Source: Sphaerisporangium dianthi (GTDB lineage Bacteria > Actinomycetota > Actinomycetes > Streptosporangiales > Streptosporangiaceae). From it: a stretch of 64,000 nucleotides of DNA. The DNA is taken from contig NZ_JBHSFP010000014.1 in the NCBI RefSeq assembly GCF_042654065.1, positions 143,365-207,364 on the forward strand, given 5' to 3'. The first letter of the stretch is position 1; the number at the start of each line of letters is the position of its first letter. The notes under the pieces are model-generated. The model ran no database searches. It was not told the DNA's origin and worked only from the letters and a program-made list of their open reading frames with translations. Below are positions 17,506 through 25,329 of this stretch, piece by piece. Both the position numbers and the translations under genes were made by a program.

Positions 17506-17549
17506 CGGCTCCCGGGCGGCCGTGGTCCGGCGCGCGGCCGGGAGCCGCT
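17506..17549. terminator. Bidirectional hairpin between convergent genes
   Basis: GCGGCTCCCGG (17506-17516) pairs with CCGGGAGCCGC (17539-17549). It lies between the ends of the GT39-like gene (17474) and the acyltransferase gene (17578). Confidence 0.55.
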
Positions 17550-17577
17550 TGGGGACGTCGAGTGGGCCGGGTGGGCC

Positions 17578-18894
17578 TCAGTGGACGGGGGCGGTGGCGG
17601 GGACCTGCTCCTCCGGGGCGGTGGTCGGCGTCGTCTGCTCGGGCAGGAAGGTGACGACGCTCGGCTCCTTGGGGGCCTTGCCGAGACGCTCGCGGAGCCT
17701 CATGGCCGGCTTCTCGATGAGGTAGAAGCTCACCGTGGCACAGGCCACGCTGCCGATCAGGGTGACCAGCAGCAGCACCCCGAAGTTCCCGGCGCGGAAC
17801 AGGTTGCCGTGCCAGAAGTAGATGATCGCGATGTGCCACAGGTAGATGCCGTAGGAGATGCGTCCGAGGAAGAGCATCACCTTGTTGGTCACCACCGACT
17901 CGATGAACCGCGACCGCAGGTGTGGCACGGTCAGCGGGGTCACGGCGAGGAACCCGAAGGCCAGGTACATGACGTGCTCGACGACGCCCTGCCCGACGCC
18001 GGGGTAGTTGGCGCTGGCCGGGTCGCCGAACGGCGAGACGCAGGCCAGCAGGTAGGCCAGCAGCGCGCCGCCCCAGCAGGCGAGCGGCCACTTCTCGGCG
18101 GCGCGGTAGGCGGCGGGCACGTGGTCCCTCGACACCTGCGCGGCCGCCGACAGCGTGGCGAGCATCATGCCGGTGGCGATGAAGTCGATCCAGCCGATCG
18201 GCCAGTTGCCCTCGATCGGCCAGGCGCCGAAGGACGGCATGTGCGTCCAGGCGGTCCAGGCGATGCTGATCGGGATCATCAGGGACAGTGAGATGAGGAT
18301 GCGGCGCACGCGGGCGGCGGGACTGGCGGCCCCGCGGGCGATCTTGTGCAGGATCCAGGCGATGACCGGCAGCGCGAAGTAGAACGCGATCTCGGTCGCG
18401 AGGCTCCAGGTCTGCTCGCCGCCGAGGACCCAGGCGTTCTCCTGGTAGATCTGCAGCAGCAGCACCGGCCGCACGACATCCCAGATCCCATGGATGTTGT
18501 CCCGGTTGAGCGTCACGAGGACGACCGCGATCAGCACCCAATAGGCCGGAAGGCACCGCAGCGCGCGGCGCCACAGATAGGGCTTCACACGGGGTGTCGG
18601 GGTGCCGGCGATGGTGGCCAGAGCGAACGGGCGGTAAAGCAGCATGCCCGACAATGTGAAGAAAATCGGCAGGCTCACCTGAAGCTGGTTGAGCAGGACG
18701 CTGAAGACGCCGTTCCCGGTCTCCTCCAGGCCCGGGGCCTCGTTCCACCGCATCTGGCCCGCGCTGAAAGCGACGTGGAGAACGAGCACCCCCAGGGCCG
18801 CGAGCCCTCGCATTCCCTCAAGATGCGGGAAATAACGGCGTACCGCGCTGGGGGCCGCTCCAGCGGGGTTCCCCGCTTTCTCTGACACGACCAT
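17578..18894 (-). CDS. Acyltransferase-3 family membrane protein
   Basis: A 438-residue OafA/YrhL-type integral membrane acyltransferase that O-acylates sugars, glycans or natural products. Typical landmarks: YFPHLEGMRGLAALGVLVLH (conserved RG-and-H first helix), an IFFTLSGMLLYRPFA block, SLATEIAFYFALPVIAW, and GRISYGIYLWHIAIIYF. The chosen ATG at 18894 has AGGAG upstream; a longer frame from 19020 lacks support. It is separated by about 200 bases from the thioesterase end of the large operon and is co-oriented, so it could be read through from it. Confidence 0.85.
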   Translation of the reverse strand: MVVSEKAGNPAGAAPSAVRRYFPHLEGMRGLAALGVLVLHVAFSAGQMRWNEAPGLEETGNGVFSVLLNQLQVSLPIFFTLSGMLLYRPFALATIAGTPTPRVKPYLWRRALRCLPAYWVLIAVVLVTLNRDNIHGIWDVVRPVLLLQIYQENAWVLGGEQTWSLATEIAFYFALPVIAWILHKIARGAASPAARVRRILISLSLMIPISIAWTAWTHMPSFGAWPIEGNWPIGWIDFIATGMMLATLSAAAQVSRDHVPAAYRAAEKWPLACWGGALLAYLLACVSPFGDPASANYPGVGQGVVEHVMYLAFGFLAVTPLTVPHLRSRFIESVVTNKVMLFLGRISYGIYLWHIAIIYFWHGNLFRAGNFGVLLLVTLIGSVACATVSFYLIEKPAMRLRERLGKAPKEPSVVTFLPEQTTPTTAPEEQVPATAPVH

Positions 18895-19099
18895 AGAGTG
18901 CTCCTTACGAATTGGTCGACGCCACCAGCTTCGTTCCGGGGGTGCCCCGCCGCATCTCACCAATTGCGCAATTTCCCCCGCATCGCGATTCCGCCCGTCT
19001 TTTCCCGCGTGTGATTCCACCGCGAGAGACCGGCGGCGGCTCGGCGGGTTCGGTGATCTCGGCGGGTTCGGTGATCTCGGTGATGCGGAGGCCGGTGCG

Positions 19100-19870
19100 T
19101 CAGGTCAGAGACGCGCCGGTGATCTCGGCGGCCACGCCCTGGCGGTTGGGCTCGTCGAGGAGGTAGAAGTGGCCGCCGGGGAACACCCGCATGCGCGCCC
19201 CAGCGTCGGCCCGTTCCTGCCAGGCCACCAGCTCGCGCACATGGACGAGCTCGTCACGGTCGCCGCCGATCACGGTGAGCGGCATGGTGAGCCGGCCGCC
19301 GTGGTTCTGCCGCACCAGGCGGGCGGCGAGGGTCAGGTCGGAGCGGAGCAGGCCGAGGACGTACCCGCGCCAGAAGGGGTTGTCCAGGATCTCCGGCGGG
19401 GTGCCGCCGCCCAGCTTGACGAGGTCGAGCAGGACGGCGTCGTTCCACGCGGCCTCCCGCTCGTACTTCACCCCGGCCGGCGGGTGCGCGCTCAGCACGA
19501 GCCTGGCGCACGCGGCCGGTTCTGCCAGTGCCACCGCGACCGCGATCGCGACGCCCATGCTGTGCCCGAAGTACACGGTGGGGCAGGACGGCAGGCCGGT
19601 GAGCTCCGCCAGGACGCCTTCCACCACGGCGCGCGGGTCCTCCGGCGTGGCGTCGTAGCCCTCGTTGAAGCGGCGTTCCCTGCCGGGCAGCGTGACGCCG
19701 AGCACGTCGTAGGTGTCGGGAAGCGTGCCGAGCAGGGGCATCAGGGCGTTGGGGCCGCCGCCGGCGTGCGGGAAGACGACGACGCGGCCTTCGGGCTCGC
19801 CCCGCGCGGCCCGCAGTTCCGCGGTCCACGTCCCGGTCTCGGCGCGCCGCGCCTGCCCTCGGACGCTCAT
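19100..19870 (-). CDS. Type II thioesterase
   Basis: A 256-residue alpha/beta-hydrolase of the GrsT/RifR kind that clears or releases acyl chains from carrier proteins. Seen: VVFPHAGGGPNALMPL, LPGRERRF, the nucleophile elbow FGHSMGVAIAVAVALAEP, the Asp loop IGGDRDELV and the final catalytic FPGGHFYLLDE. The start is most likely MSVRGQARRAETG at 19870; the frame stays open through repeat DNA to 19948, which would add an odd N-terminus. Last gene of the 32.4-19.1 kb operon; it would act on the A-PCP didomain product or proofread it. Confidence 0.88.
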   Translation of the reverse strand: MSVRGQARRAETGTWTAELRAARGEPEGRVVVFPHAGGGPNALMPLLGTLPDTYDVLGVTLPGRERRFNEGYDATPEDPRAVVEGVLAELTGLPSCPTVYFGHSMGVAIAVAVALAEPAACARLVLSAHPPAGVKYEREAAWNDAVLLDLVKLGGGTPPEILDNPFWRGYVLGLLRSDLTLAARLVRQNHGGRLTMPLTVIGGDRDELVHVRELVAWQERADAGARMRVFPGGHFYLLDEPNRQGVAAEITGASLT

Positions 19871-20021
19871 CGGCGCTCCTCCCCGCATCGGGTGCCGGCG
19901 CTCACCGGGCCCTCCCATCGGATGCCGGCGCTCATCGGGCCCTCCCATCGGACGCGGGCGCTCACCGGCGCCCCTCCCATCGCGTGCCGGCGCTCACCGG
20001 CGGTCCTTCGCGTCGGATCGC
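19871..20021 (-). repeat. Minisatellite of about 30-base units inside the operon
   Basis: The 150 bases between the thioesterase and racemase genes contain about five imperfect units of the form CGGCGCTCAYCGGGCCCTCCCATCGGATGC. Two central units are almost identical; the outer ones diverge. Some units carry an ATG on the minus strand in frame with the thioesterase, so copy-number change could alter its start region or spacing. Confidence 0.75.
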
Positions 20022-20804
20022 TCATCGCGGCGCCGCGCCCACCGGCTGGTACAGGCGGCGCACGCAGGCCGTGGCGAGCGCGTCCAGGCTGGAGATCATC
20101 ATGTCGGGCGGCAGGAAGGCCGCCGTGTAGGCCAGGGGCAGCTCGGTGCAGGCGGCCAGCACCGGGATGTGCTCGCGGTGCCACAGGCCGCGCACCACCG
20201 TGCCCAGCAGCGCTCCCGCCTGGTGGGACCGTCCGGCCTTGACCAGTGTGGCGGTGTGGTGGATGGCCTCCTGGGTGCCGCTGCCGGGCAGCAGCAGGCG
20301 GTAGCCGAGCGCCTCGGCGCGCTCCTGGTACAGGCCGCTGGCGACCGTCCCGGTGGTGGCGGCCAGCCAGCCGCCCCGGGGGCTGCGGCGCCCGGCCTCC
20401 TCCAGCGTCGCGTCGACGATGTGCACGACCGGCGCGGGCAGCAGCGGGGCGAGCCGGTCGACGTACACGTGCGCGGTGTTGCAGGGCACCGCCAGCAGGT
20501 CGGCGCCCCATTCCGCCAGCCTGAACAGCCCGTCGCGGATGGGTGGCAGCGGCGCGTCGCTGCCGGCGAGCACCGCCGCCGTCCGGTCGGGGATGGAGGG
20601 GTCGGACAGCATCAGGATCCTCGGATGCTCCTGGTCGGTCGTCCCGGGGACCCGGGCGGCCAGCAGGCGCAGGAACTCGGCGGTCGCGGAGGGGCCCATC
20701 CCGCCGAGGATGCCGAGGGTCGGCCGCAGCGGGGGCAGCGGCTGGGGCGGGCGCGGCGCTTCGGTCCCTATGTGGCCTTGGCCGTCCCGTCCGCCGGTTC
20801 TCAT
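20022..20804 (-). CDS. Aspartate/glutamate-type amino acid racemase
   Basis: A 260-residue cofactor-independent racemase. Both catalytic cysteines are present in standard contexts (LAVPCNTAHVYVD and VLAACTELPLAYT), with the opening LGILGGMGPSATAEFLRLLA and the central HIVDATLEE. The ATG at 20804 overlaps the PP-loop gene stop as ATGA, so the two are coupled; the first 25 residues are Gly/Arg/Pro-rich. In this operon it may supply a D-amino acid (D-Asp or D-Glu type), or process an amino-acid intermediate. Confidence 0.9.
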   Translation of the reverse strand: MRTGGRDGQGHIGTEAPRPPQPLPPLRPTLGILGGMGPSATAEFLRLLAARVPGTTDQEHPRILMLSDPSIPDRTAAVLAGSDAPLPPIRDGLFRLAEWGADLLAVPCNTAHVYVDRLAPLLPAPVVHIVDATLEEAGRRSPRGGWLAATTGTVASGLYQERAEALGYRLLLPGSGTQEAIHHTATLVKAGRSHQAGALLGTVVRGLWHREHIPVLAACTELPLAYTAAFLPPDMMISSLDALATACVRRLYQPVGAAPR

Positions 20805-23395
20805 GTGACCTCGATGCCGGCGCGGGTGAGAAGCTCGGCCACGCGCCGGGGGATGTCGGCCTCGCGCAGCAGGTCGTTCAGTTTGGGGCCGCACCACCAG
20901 TCCAGGCGCAGGCGCCCGTCCTGGACGACTCCGTGGACCGACAGCACGTACGGGCGGGTGCTCGGCAGGACGGTGTAGTCGACCTCCTCGCGCGCGGCGA
21001 TCGCCATGGGCGCCCCGGCGGGGAGCAGGCCGGACAGGTCGCCGAAGTGGTCGTACCTGATGCGGGCGGCGGGGCTGGCGTCGGGCGCGATGCCGCAGGG
21101 CCCGTCCATGGAGACGATCGCCTTGGTGACCGCCGTACGCGGGCCGACCTGGCGCACGCCGAGGTCGCGGTCGCCCCCGTCGGTGTGGTCCTGCACGTCG
21201 ATGGTCAGGAACTCGCCGCCGAGCCACTCGCTCAGCACGGTGGCGATGGCCGACAGCACCTTGCCCGGCGCGGGGCCGGCGGCGCCGTCGACGTCGGCGC
21301 TCACGACGCGGGTGCGGGTGGGGGTGTTGGCGGCGTCGGCGGAGCATCCGGGCAGGATGCAGTCGCCGGCGCTCGCGGTCCACCCGGCGGGCACCGAGGC
21401 GGGCGGCCGTTCGGGCATCGTCGCCGCGCCGGCCAGGAACGACGCGGCCGGGGGCAGCTCGATGGACGCCCCTGCCTCCGCCTGCGCCCAGGCGGTGCAC
21501 AGGTCGTCCAGGATCAGCCGCCACGACGGGGTGTCGGCGACCAGCTCGTGGACGACCAGCAGCAGCCAGGTGGGGCGGGCGCCGCGGTCGATGAGGGCGA
21601 TCTGCAGCACGGGCCCGTCGGCGAGGCTCAGGCGGGCGCGCATCCGGTCGACGGCGGCCCGCAGCAGTCCCGGCTCGGCGGCCTCCTCCATCGCGGACAG
21701 GTCGAGGCCGACGACGGGCAGCCCCGCGCCGACGCCGCCGTCGCGCTGGCGCCGTTCGCCGTCGTGGTCGACCAGGCGCGTGCGCAGCGCGTCGTGCTGC
21801 AGCAGCAGTTGCAGCACGACCTTGCGGACGCGGGCGGGGTCGGGGCGGCCGGGCAGTTCCAGCAGCAGGGCGCGCGCCCGCCGCTCGGCGTCGACGGGGT
21901 GGCGGTCGAGGTAGGCGCGCTGGAGCGGGGTCAGCGTGACGGTCAGGTCGCCGGCGACGACGGGCTTGGGAGGCTCGGGCTCCTCGCCGATGTCGGTGCC
22001 GAACCGGGTCGGCCGCGGCGGGGCGAGCGCCTCGCGCACGACGGCCCCCGCCGCGCGCGGGATCTCATCCAGGGCCACCCACTGTTCGGGCACCAGGATG
22101 TCGGGGACGGCGCGCGCCACCGCGGCGCGCAGTTCCTCGCCGTCGATCGGGCCGCGCGGGACGTAGTAGGCGACGAGCCTGCTGCCCAGCCGGTCGCGGT
22201 CGGCGGGGTCGGCGTATCCGATCTTCGCGAGCATCCGCTTGACCCGGGCGGTGTTGACCGGGGCGCGCAGCTCCTCGTCGGCCTCGGCGACCTCCAGGTG
22301 GCCGACGCGCACCTCCCACCGGGTGGGGGCCTCGTAGTTGTGGTAGCCGCGCTCCTGGTTGTGGACGTACACGCCCACGTCGTTGATCATGCAGTTGGAG
22401 CTGCAGAACCCGGTGTCCTGCGGCTGGGACCAGAAGGACGAGCGCCGCTGGAGGAATTCGCGGATGCCGGTCTTGGTGACGTCGGAGTAGCGGAAGTAGT
22501 CGACGACCTCGACCGAGTCGACGGCCGCCGTGGCGATGGCGCTGCCGGTCTGGTGGTAGATCCGGCGGCCGATCGCCAGCTTCGGCTCGATCTCGGCGGG
22601 GTCGAACACGCCCTGCTGGTAGAACCACGACAGCCGCTCGTCGATGATCTGCCCGCGCGAGAGCCCGGTGACGATGGTGGGGATGCCGCGCTCGTGGGCG
22701 AGTTCGGTGCTGAGGTCGAGCAGCGAGCGGAAGCAGCCGTTGCACACGCTCTTGTGCTGCTCCAGGCTCTGCAGGAAGATCTTGTTCTGGTCGGCGCGGG
22801 TCATGGTGAGGTGCTCGATGCCGAGCTCGGCGGTGATCTCCTCGACGTTGTTCAGCGCCGTCTTGGAGATGAAGCCGTTGTCGAAGGTGAACGTCATGAC
22901 GCGCAGGCCGAGGTCGACGAGCTGGTGCAGGACGTAGGTGCTGTCCTTGCCGCCGCTGAACAGCAGCAGGCAGTCGTACTCCGAGTCGCTCGCCTGCGAG
23001 CGCGCCTGGATGTGGCGCACCATGTCCTGCGGCTCGCTGAAGAAGGCGTGGATGCGCTCCTTGTTCTCGGCGTACATGGCGCACAGGCTGCACACGCCGG
23101 CCTCGTCGAACGCGATGCCCGGGTAGCGGTCGGTGATGCCGCACCGCACGCAGTCGCGGGAGGCGGCGCCCATGTCGGCGCCCTGGAAGACCACCGCGCA
23201 GTCGGCGACGCCGTCCTGCCGCATGATCGCGGCCTCGACCTCCTGCTCCAGCAGCCGCGCCTGCTCGGGGCCGAGCTCGGGCGCGGCCCGGCCCGGCTCC
23301 GCGTCCTGGTCGGAGAACTCCTCCGAGGACTCCGAAGACGTCTGCTGGATCGACGGCGTCAGGTGCGGCGCCGTCCATCGGATCGATCCGGCCAT
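20801..23395 (-). CDS. PP-loop ATPase inserted in an adenylation C-subdomain, fused to a degenerate condensation/epimerization domain
   Basis: An 864-residue protein. Residues about 45-72 (EVEAAIMRQDGVADCAVVF) look like the beginning of an adenylation C-terminal subdomain, which resumes at about 405-460 (LVAYYVPRGP, VPDILVPEQWVALDEIP), where the usual A10 lysine is replaced (AAGAVVREAL). Between them, about 80-400, lies a PP-loop ATPase of the N-acetyl-sugar-amidotransferase/WbpG kind: CVRC (82/85), CSLC (102/105), SGGKDS (147-152), CNGC (218/221) and CSSNC (331/335). Residues 485-864 form a condensation/epimerization-like domain with HELVAD (616-621) instead of HHxxxD, so the second, catalytic His is lost. 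Expected chemistry is adenylation of a carbonyl and attack by ammonia or sulfur; the substrate is unknown. One base separates it from the A-PCP gene. Confidence 0.8.
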   Translation of the reverse strand: MAGSIRWTAPHLTPSIQQTSSESSEEFSDQDAEPGRAAPELGPEQARLLEQEVEAAIMRQDGVADCAVVFQGADMGAASRDCVRCGITDRYPGIAFDEAGVCSLCAMYAENKERIHAFFSEPQDMVRHIQARSQASDSEYDCLLLFSGGKDSTYVLHQLVDLGLRVMTFTFDNGFISKTALNNVEEITAELGIEHLTMTRADQNKIFLQSLEQHKSVCNGCFRSLLDLSTELAHERGIPTIVTGLSRGQIIDERLSWFYQQGVFDPAEIEPKLAIGRRIYHQTGSAIATAAVDSVEVVDYFRYSDVTKTGIREFLQRRSSFWSQPQDTGFCSSNCMINDVGVYVHNQERGYHNYEAPTRWEVRVGHLEVAEADEELRAPVNTARVKRMLAKIGYADPADRDRLGSRLVAYYVPRGPIDGEELRAAVARAVPDILVPEQWVALDEIPRAAGAVVREALAPPRPTRFGTDIGEEPEPPKPVVAGDLTVTLTPLQRAYLDRHPVDAERRARALLLELPGRPDPARVRKVVLQLLLQHDALRTRLVDHDGERRQRDGGVGAGLPVVGLDLSAMEEAAEPGLLRAAVDRMRARLSLADGPVLQIALIDRGARPTWLLLVVHELVADTPSWRLILDDLCTAWAQAEAGASIELPPAASFLAGAATMPERPPASVPAGWTASAGDCILPGCSADAANTPTRTRVVSADVDGAAGPAPGKVLSAIATVLSEWLGGEFLTIDVQDHTDGGDRDLGVRQVGPRTAVTKAIVSMDGPCGIAPDASPAARIRYDHFGDLSGLLPAGAPMAIAAREEVDYTVLPSTRPYVLSVHGVVQDGRLRLDWWCGPKLNDLLREADIPRRVAELLTRAGIEVT

Positions 23396-23396
23396 G

Positions 23397-25277
23397 TCAG
23401 CTCCCGCTCTCGCTCGCGAGCACCTGTGCGGTGCCCTGCGCGCCGATGTCGGTCAGTGAGACGAAGAAGTCGTCGAGCGGCGCGTCGCGGCCCAAGATGG
23501 CGTTCTCGATGAGCGAGGCCAGGGACTCGATGTTCGGCGAGGCGAGGAACTCCTGCAGCGGCACCTCGACGCCGAACTCGGCGCCGAGCCTCGACAGCAG
23601 TTCGAAGACGACCAGCGAGCTTCCGCCGACCTCGAAGACGCTCTCGCGCACGTCCAGGTCGTCGACGGGGAGGATGCTCTGCCACACCCGCGCGACGGCC
23701 AGCTCGGTCGGGGTGCGCGGCGGGACGTGGTCCTCGCCGGGCATCTCGCGCCGGAGCACCGGAGTGGGCAGCGCCTTGCGGTCGATCTTGCCGCTGATCG
23801 TGCGCGGCAGCTCGGCGAGCGGCACCAGCACGGCGGGGACGGCGCTGTCGGGCAGCCGGCCGCGCACGTGGTCGCGCAGTTCCTGCGGCTCGGCGGCGCC
23901 GGACAGCTCGACGAACGCACACAGGTAGGGCACGCCGCCCTCCTCCTCGGCGGCCACCACGGCGGCGTCGGCGACGGCGGGGTGCTCGCGCAGCACGCTC
24001 TCGACGCCGCCGAGCTCGACCCGGACGCCGCCGATCTTGACCTGGTGGTCCTTCCGCCCGAGGAACTCGTAGACGCCCTCGGGCAGCAGCCGGGCGTAGT
24101 CGCCGGTGCGGTAGACGATGTCGCCGGGGTCGCCGGTGAGCGGGTTGGGCACGAACGCCTTGGCGGTGGCCTCGGGCTGGTCGTGGTAGCCGAGCGAGCG
24201 GTACGCGGTGCGCAGGTAGATCTCGCCGACGCTGCCCGGCGCGGCCGGCTCGCCCATGCCGTTCAGCAGCAGCACCTCGGCGCCCGGCATCGGCCGCCCG
24301 ATCGGGATGGAGGGGCGCTCGGCGTCGGACGGGGTGACGAAGTGGTAGGTCTTCGTCATGGTCGTCTCGGTCGGCCCGTACAGGTTGAGCAGCTTGATCC
24401 GGCCGCCGAAGCGGCCGAACAGCCGCGCGGCGTCGGTCGGCGGCAGCTTCTCCCCCGACATCGCGACGCAGCGCAGGGACGCCAGCTCGTGCTCGCCGGT
24501 GGCGGCCTCGCGGATGACGCCGCGCAGCAGCGAGGGCACGCAGTGGACCAGGTCGATGCGCTGCTCGTCGATCCAGCGGGTCAGCGCGGAGGGGTCGGGC
24601 ACGGTGTCCTGCGGCGGGACGCAGACGGTGCCGCCGGTGGTGAGCGGGACGAACACGTCGCGCAGCATGGCGTCGAACGCGGGCGAGGTCAGGTGGCTCA
24701 CCCGCCAGCCGGGCCCGACGTCCAGCAGCTCGGTCTCCCAGCGGATGAAGTGGTCGATGCCGGACAGCCGGCCGACGATGCCCTTGGGGCGCCCGGTGGA
24801 GCCGGAGGTGAAGAAGACGTAGGCGGGGTCGTCGGGGCCGGGCTCGTGCGGCGTCCCCGCCGCGTGAACGACGCCGGTCTCCCCCGCGGCGACCCGCACG
24901 GCGGCGGGCGCCGCGGCGCCCAGCACCGCGTCGGCGAGCGCGTCCGCGCCCGTCCCGACGACGGCCCACGCGGGCGCGGTGTCCTCGATCATCTGGGTGA
25001 GGCGCACGTGCGGGGCGGCGGTGTCCAGGGGGACGAAGACGCCTCCCATGCGGAGGATCCCGAGCAGCGCGGCGATGATCTCCCTGCGGTCCTCGGCGAG
25101 GACGGGGATGAGCGCCCCCGGGCCCGCTCCCGCCGCACGCAGCGCGCCTGCCAGGTCGTCCGCCCGGGCGGAGAGCTCCGCGTACGTCAGCCGCCCTTGC
25201 GGGCACTCGACGGCCACCCGCTCGGGGAACCGCTCGATCGCGCGCCCAACGAGCGACTGGATCGCTTCGAAGGCCAT
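23397..25277 (-). CDS. Stand-alone NRPS A-PCP didomain
   Basis: A 626-residue adenylation-thiolation protein that activates an amino acid and loads it on its own carrier domain. Seen: A3 VFFTSGSTGRPKG, A5 LNLYGPTETTM, A7 YRTGDYAR, A8-like KIGGVRVELGGVES, A10 ISGKIDRKALP, then PCP EVGGSSLVVFELLSR near residue 560-575 with the phosphopantetheine Ser. Aligned by eye to GrsA, the pocket residues are D-A-R-H-V-M-L-M-T-K. The Asp implies an alpha-amino acid; I recognise no matching specificity. No condensation domain follows, so the loaded residue is presumably handled in trans by the PP-loop protein and other operon enzymes. Confidence 0.92.
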   Translation of the reverse strand: MAFEAIQSLVGRAIERFPERVAVECPQGRLTYAELSARADDLAGALRAAGAGPGALIPVLAEDRREIIAALLGILRMGGVFVPLDTAAPHVRLTQMIEDTAPAWAVVGTGADALADAVLGAAAPAAVRVAAGETGVVHAAGTPHEPGPDDPAYVFFTSGSTGRPKGIVGRLSGIDHFIRWETELLDVGPGWRVSHLTSPAFDAMLRDVFVPLTTGGTVCVPPQDTVPDPSALTRWIDEQRIDLVHCVPSLLRGVIREAATGEHELASLRCVAMSGEKLPPTDAARLFGRFGGRIKLLNLYGPTETTMTKTYHFVTPSDAERPSIPIGRPMPGAEVLLLNGMGEPAAPGSVGEIYLRTAYRSLGYHDQPEATAKAFVPNPLTGDPGDIVYRTGDYARLLPEGVYEFLGRKDHQVKIGGVRVELGGVESVLREHPAVADAAVVAAEEEGGVPYLCAFVELSGAAEPQELRDHVRGRLPDSAVPAVLVPLAELPRTISGKIDRKALPTPVLRREMPGEDHVPPRTPTELAVARVWQSILPVDDLDVRESVFEVGGSSLVVFELLSRLGAEFGVEVPLQEFLASPNIESLASLIENAILGRDAPLDDFFVSLTDIGAQGTAQVLASESGS

Positions 25278-25329
25278 CCTGCTTCCTTCCTCTCTGCCAG
25301 GGACGCTCGTCCGATCCGCCCCCCGGGGT

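Noticed and set aside
20543..23512. 989-residue plus-strand open frame opposite the PP-loop gene
   Set aside because: Composition (Gly/Val/Arg/Asp-rich) is typical of the antisense of a high-GC gene; no motifs.
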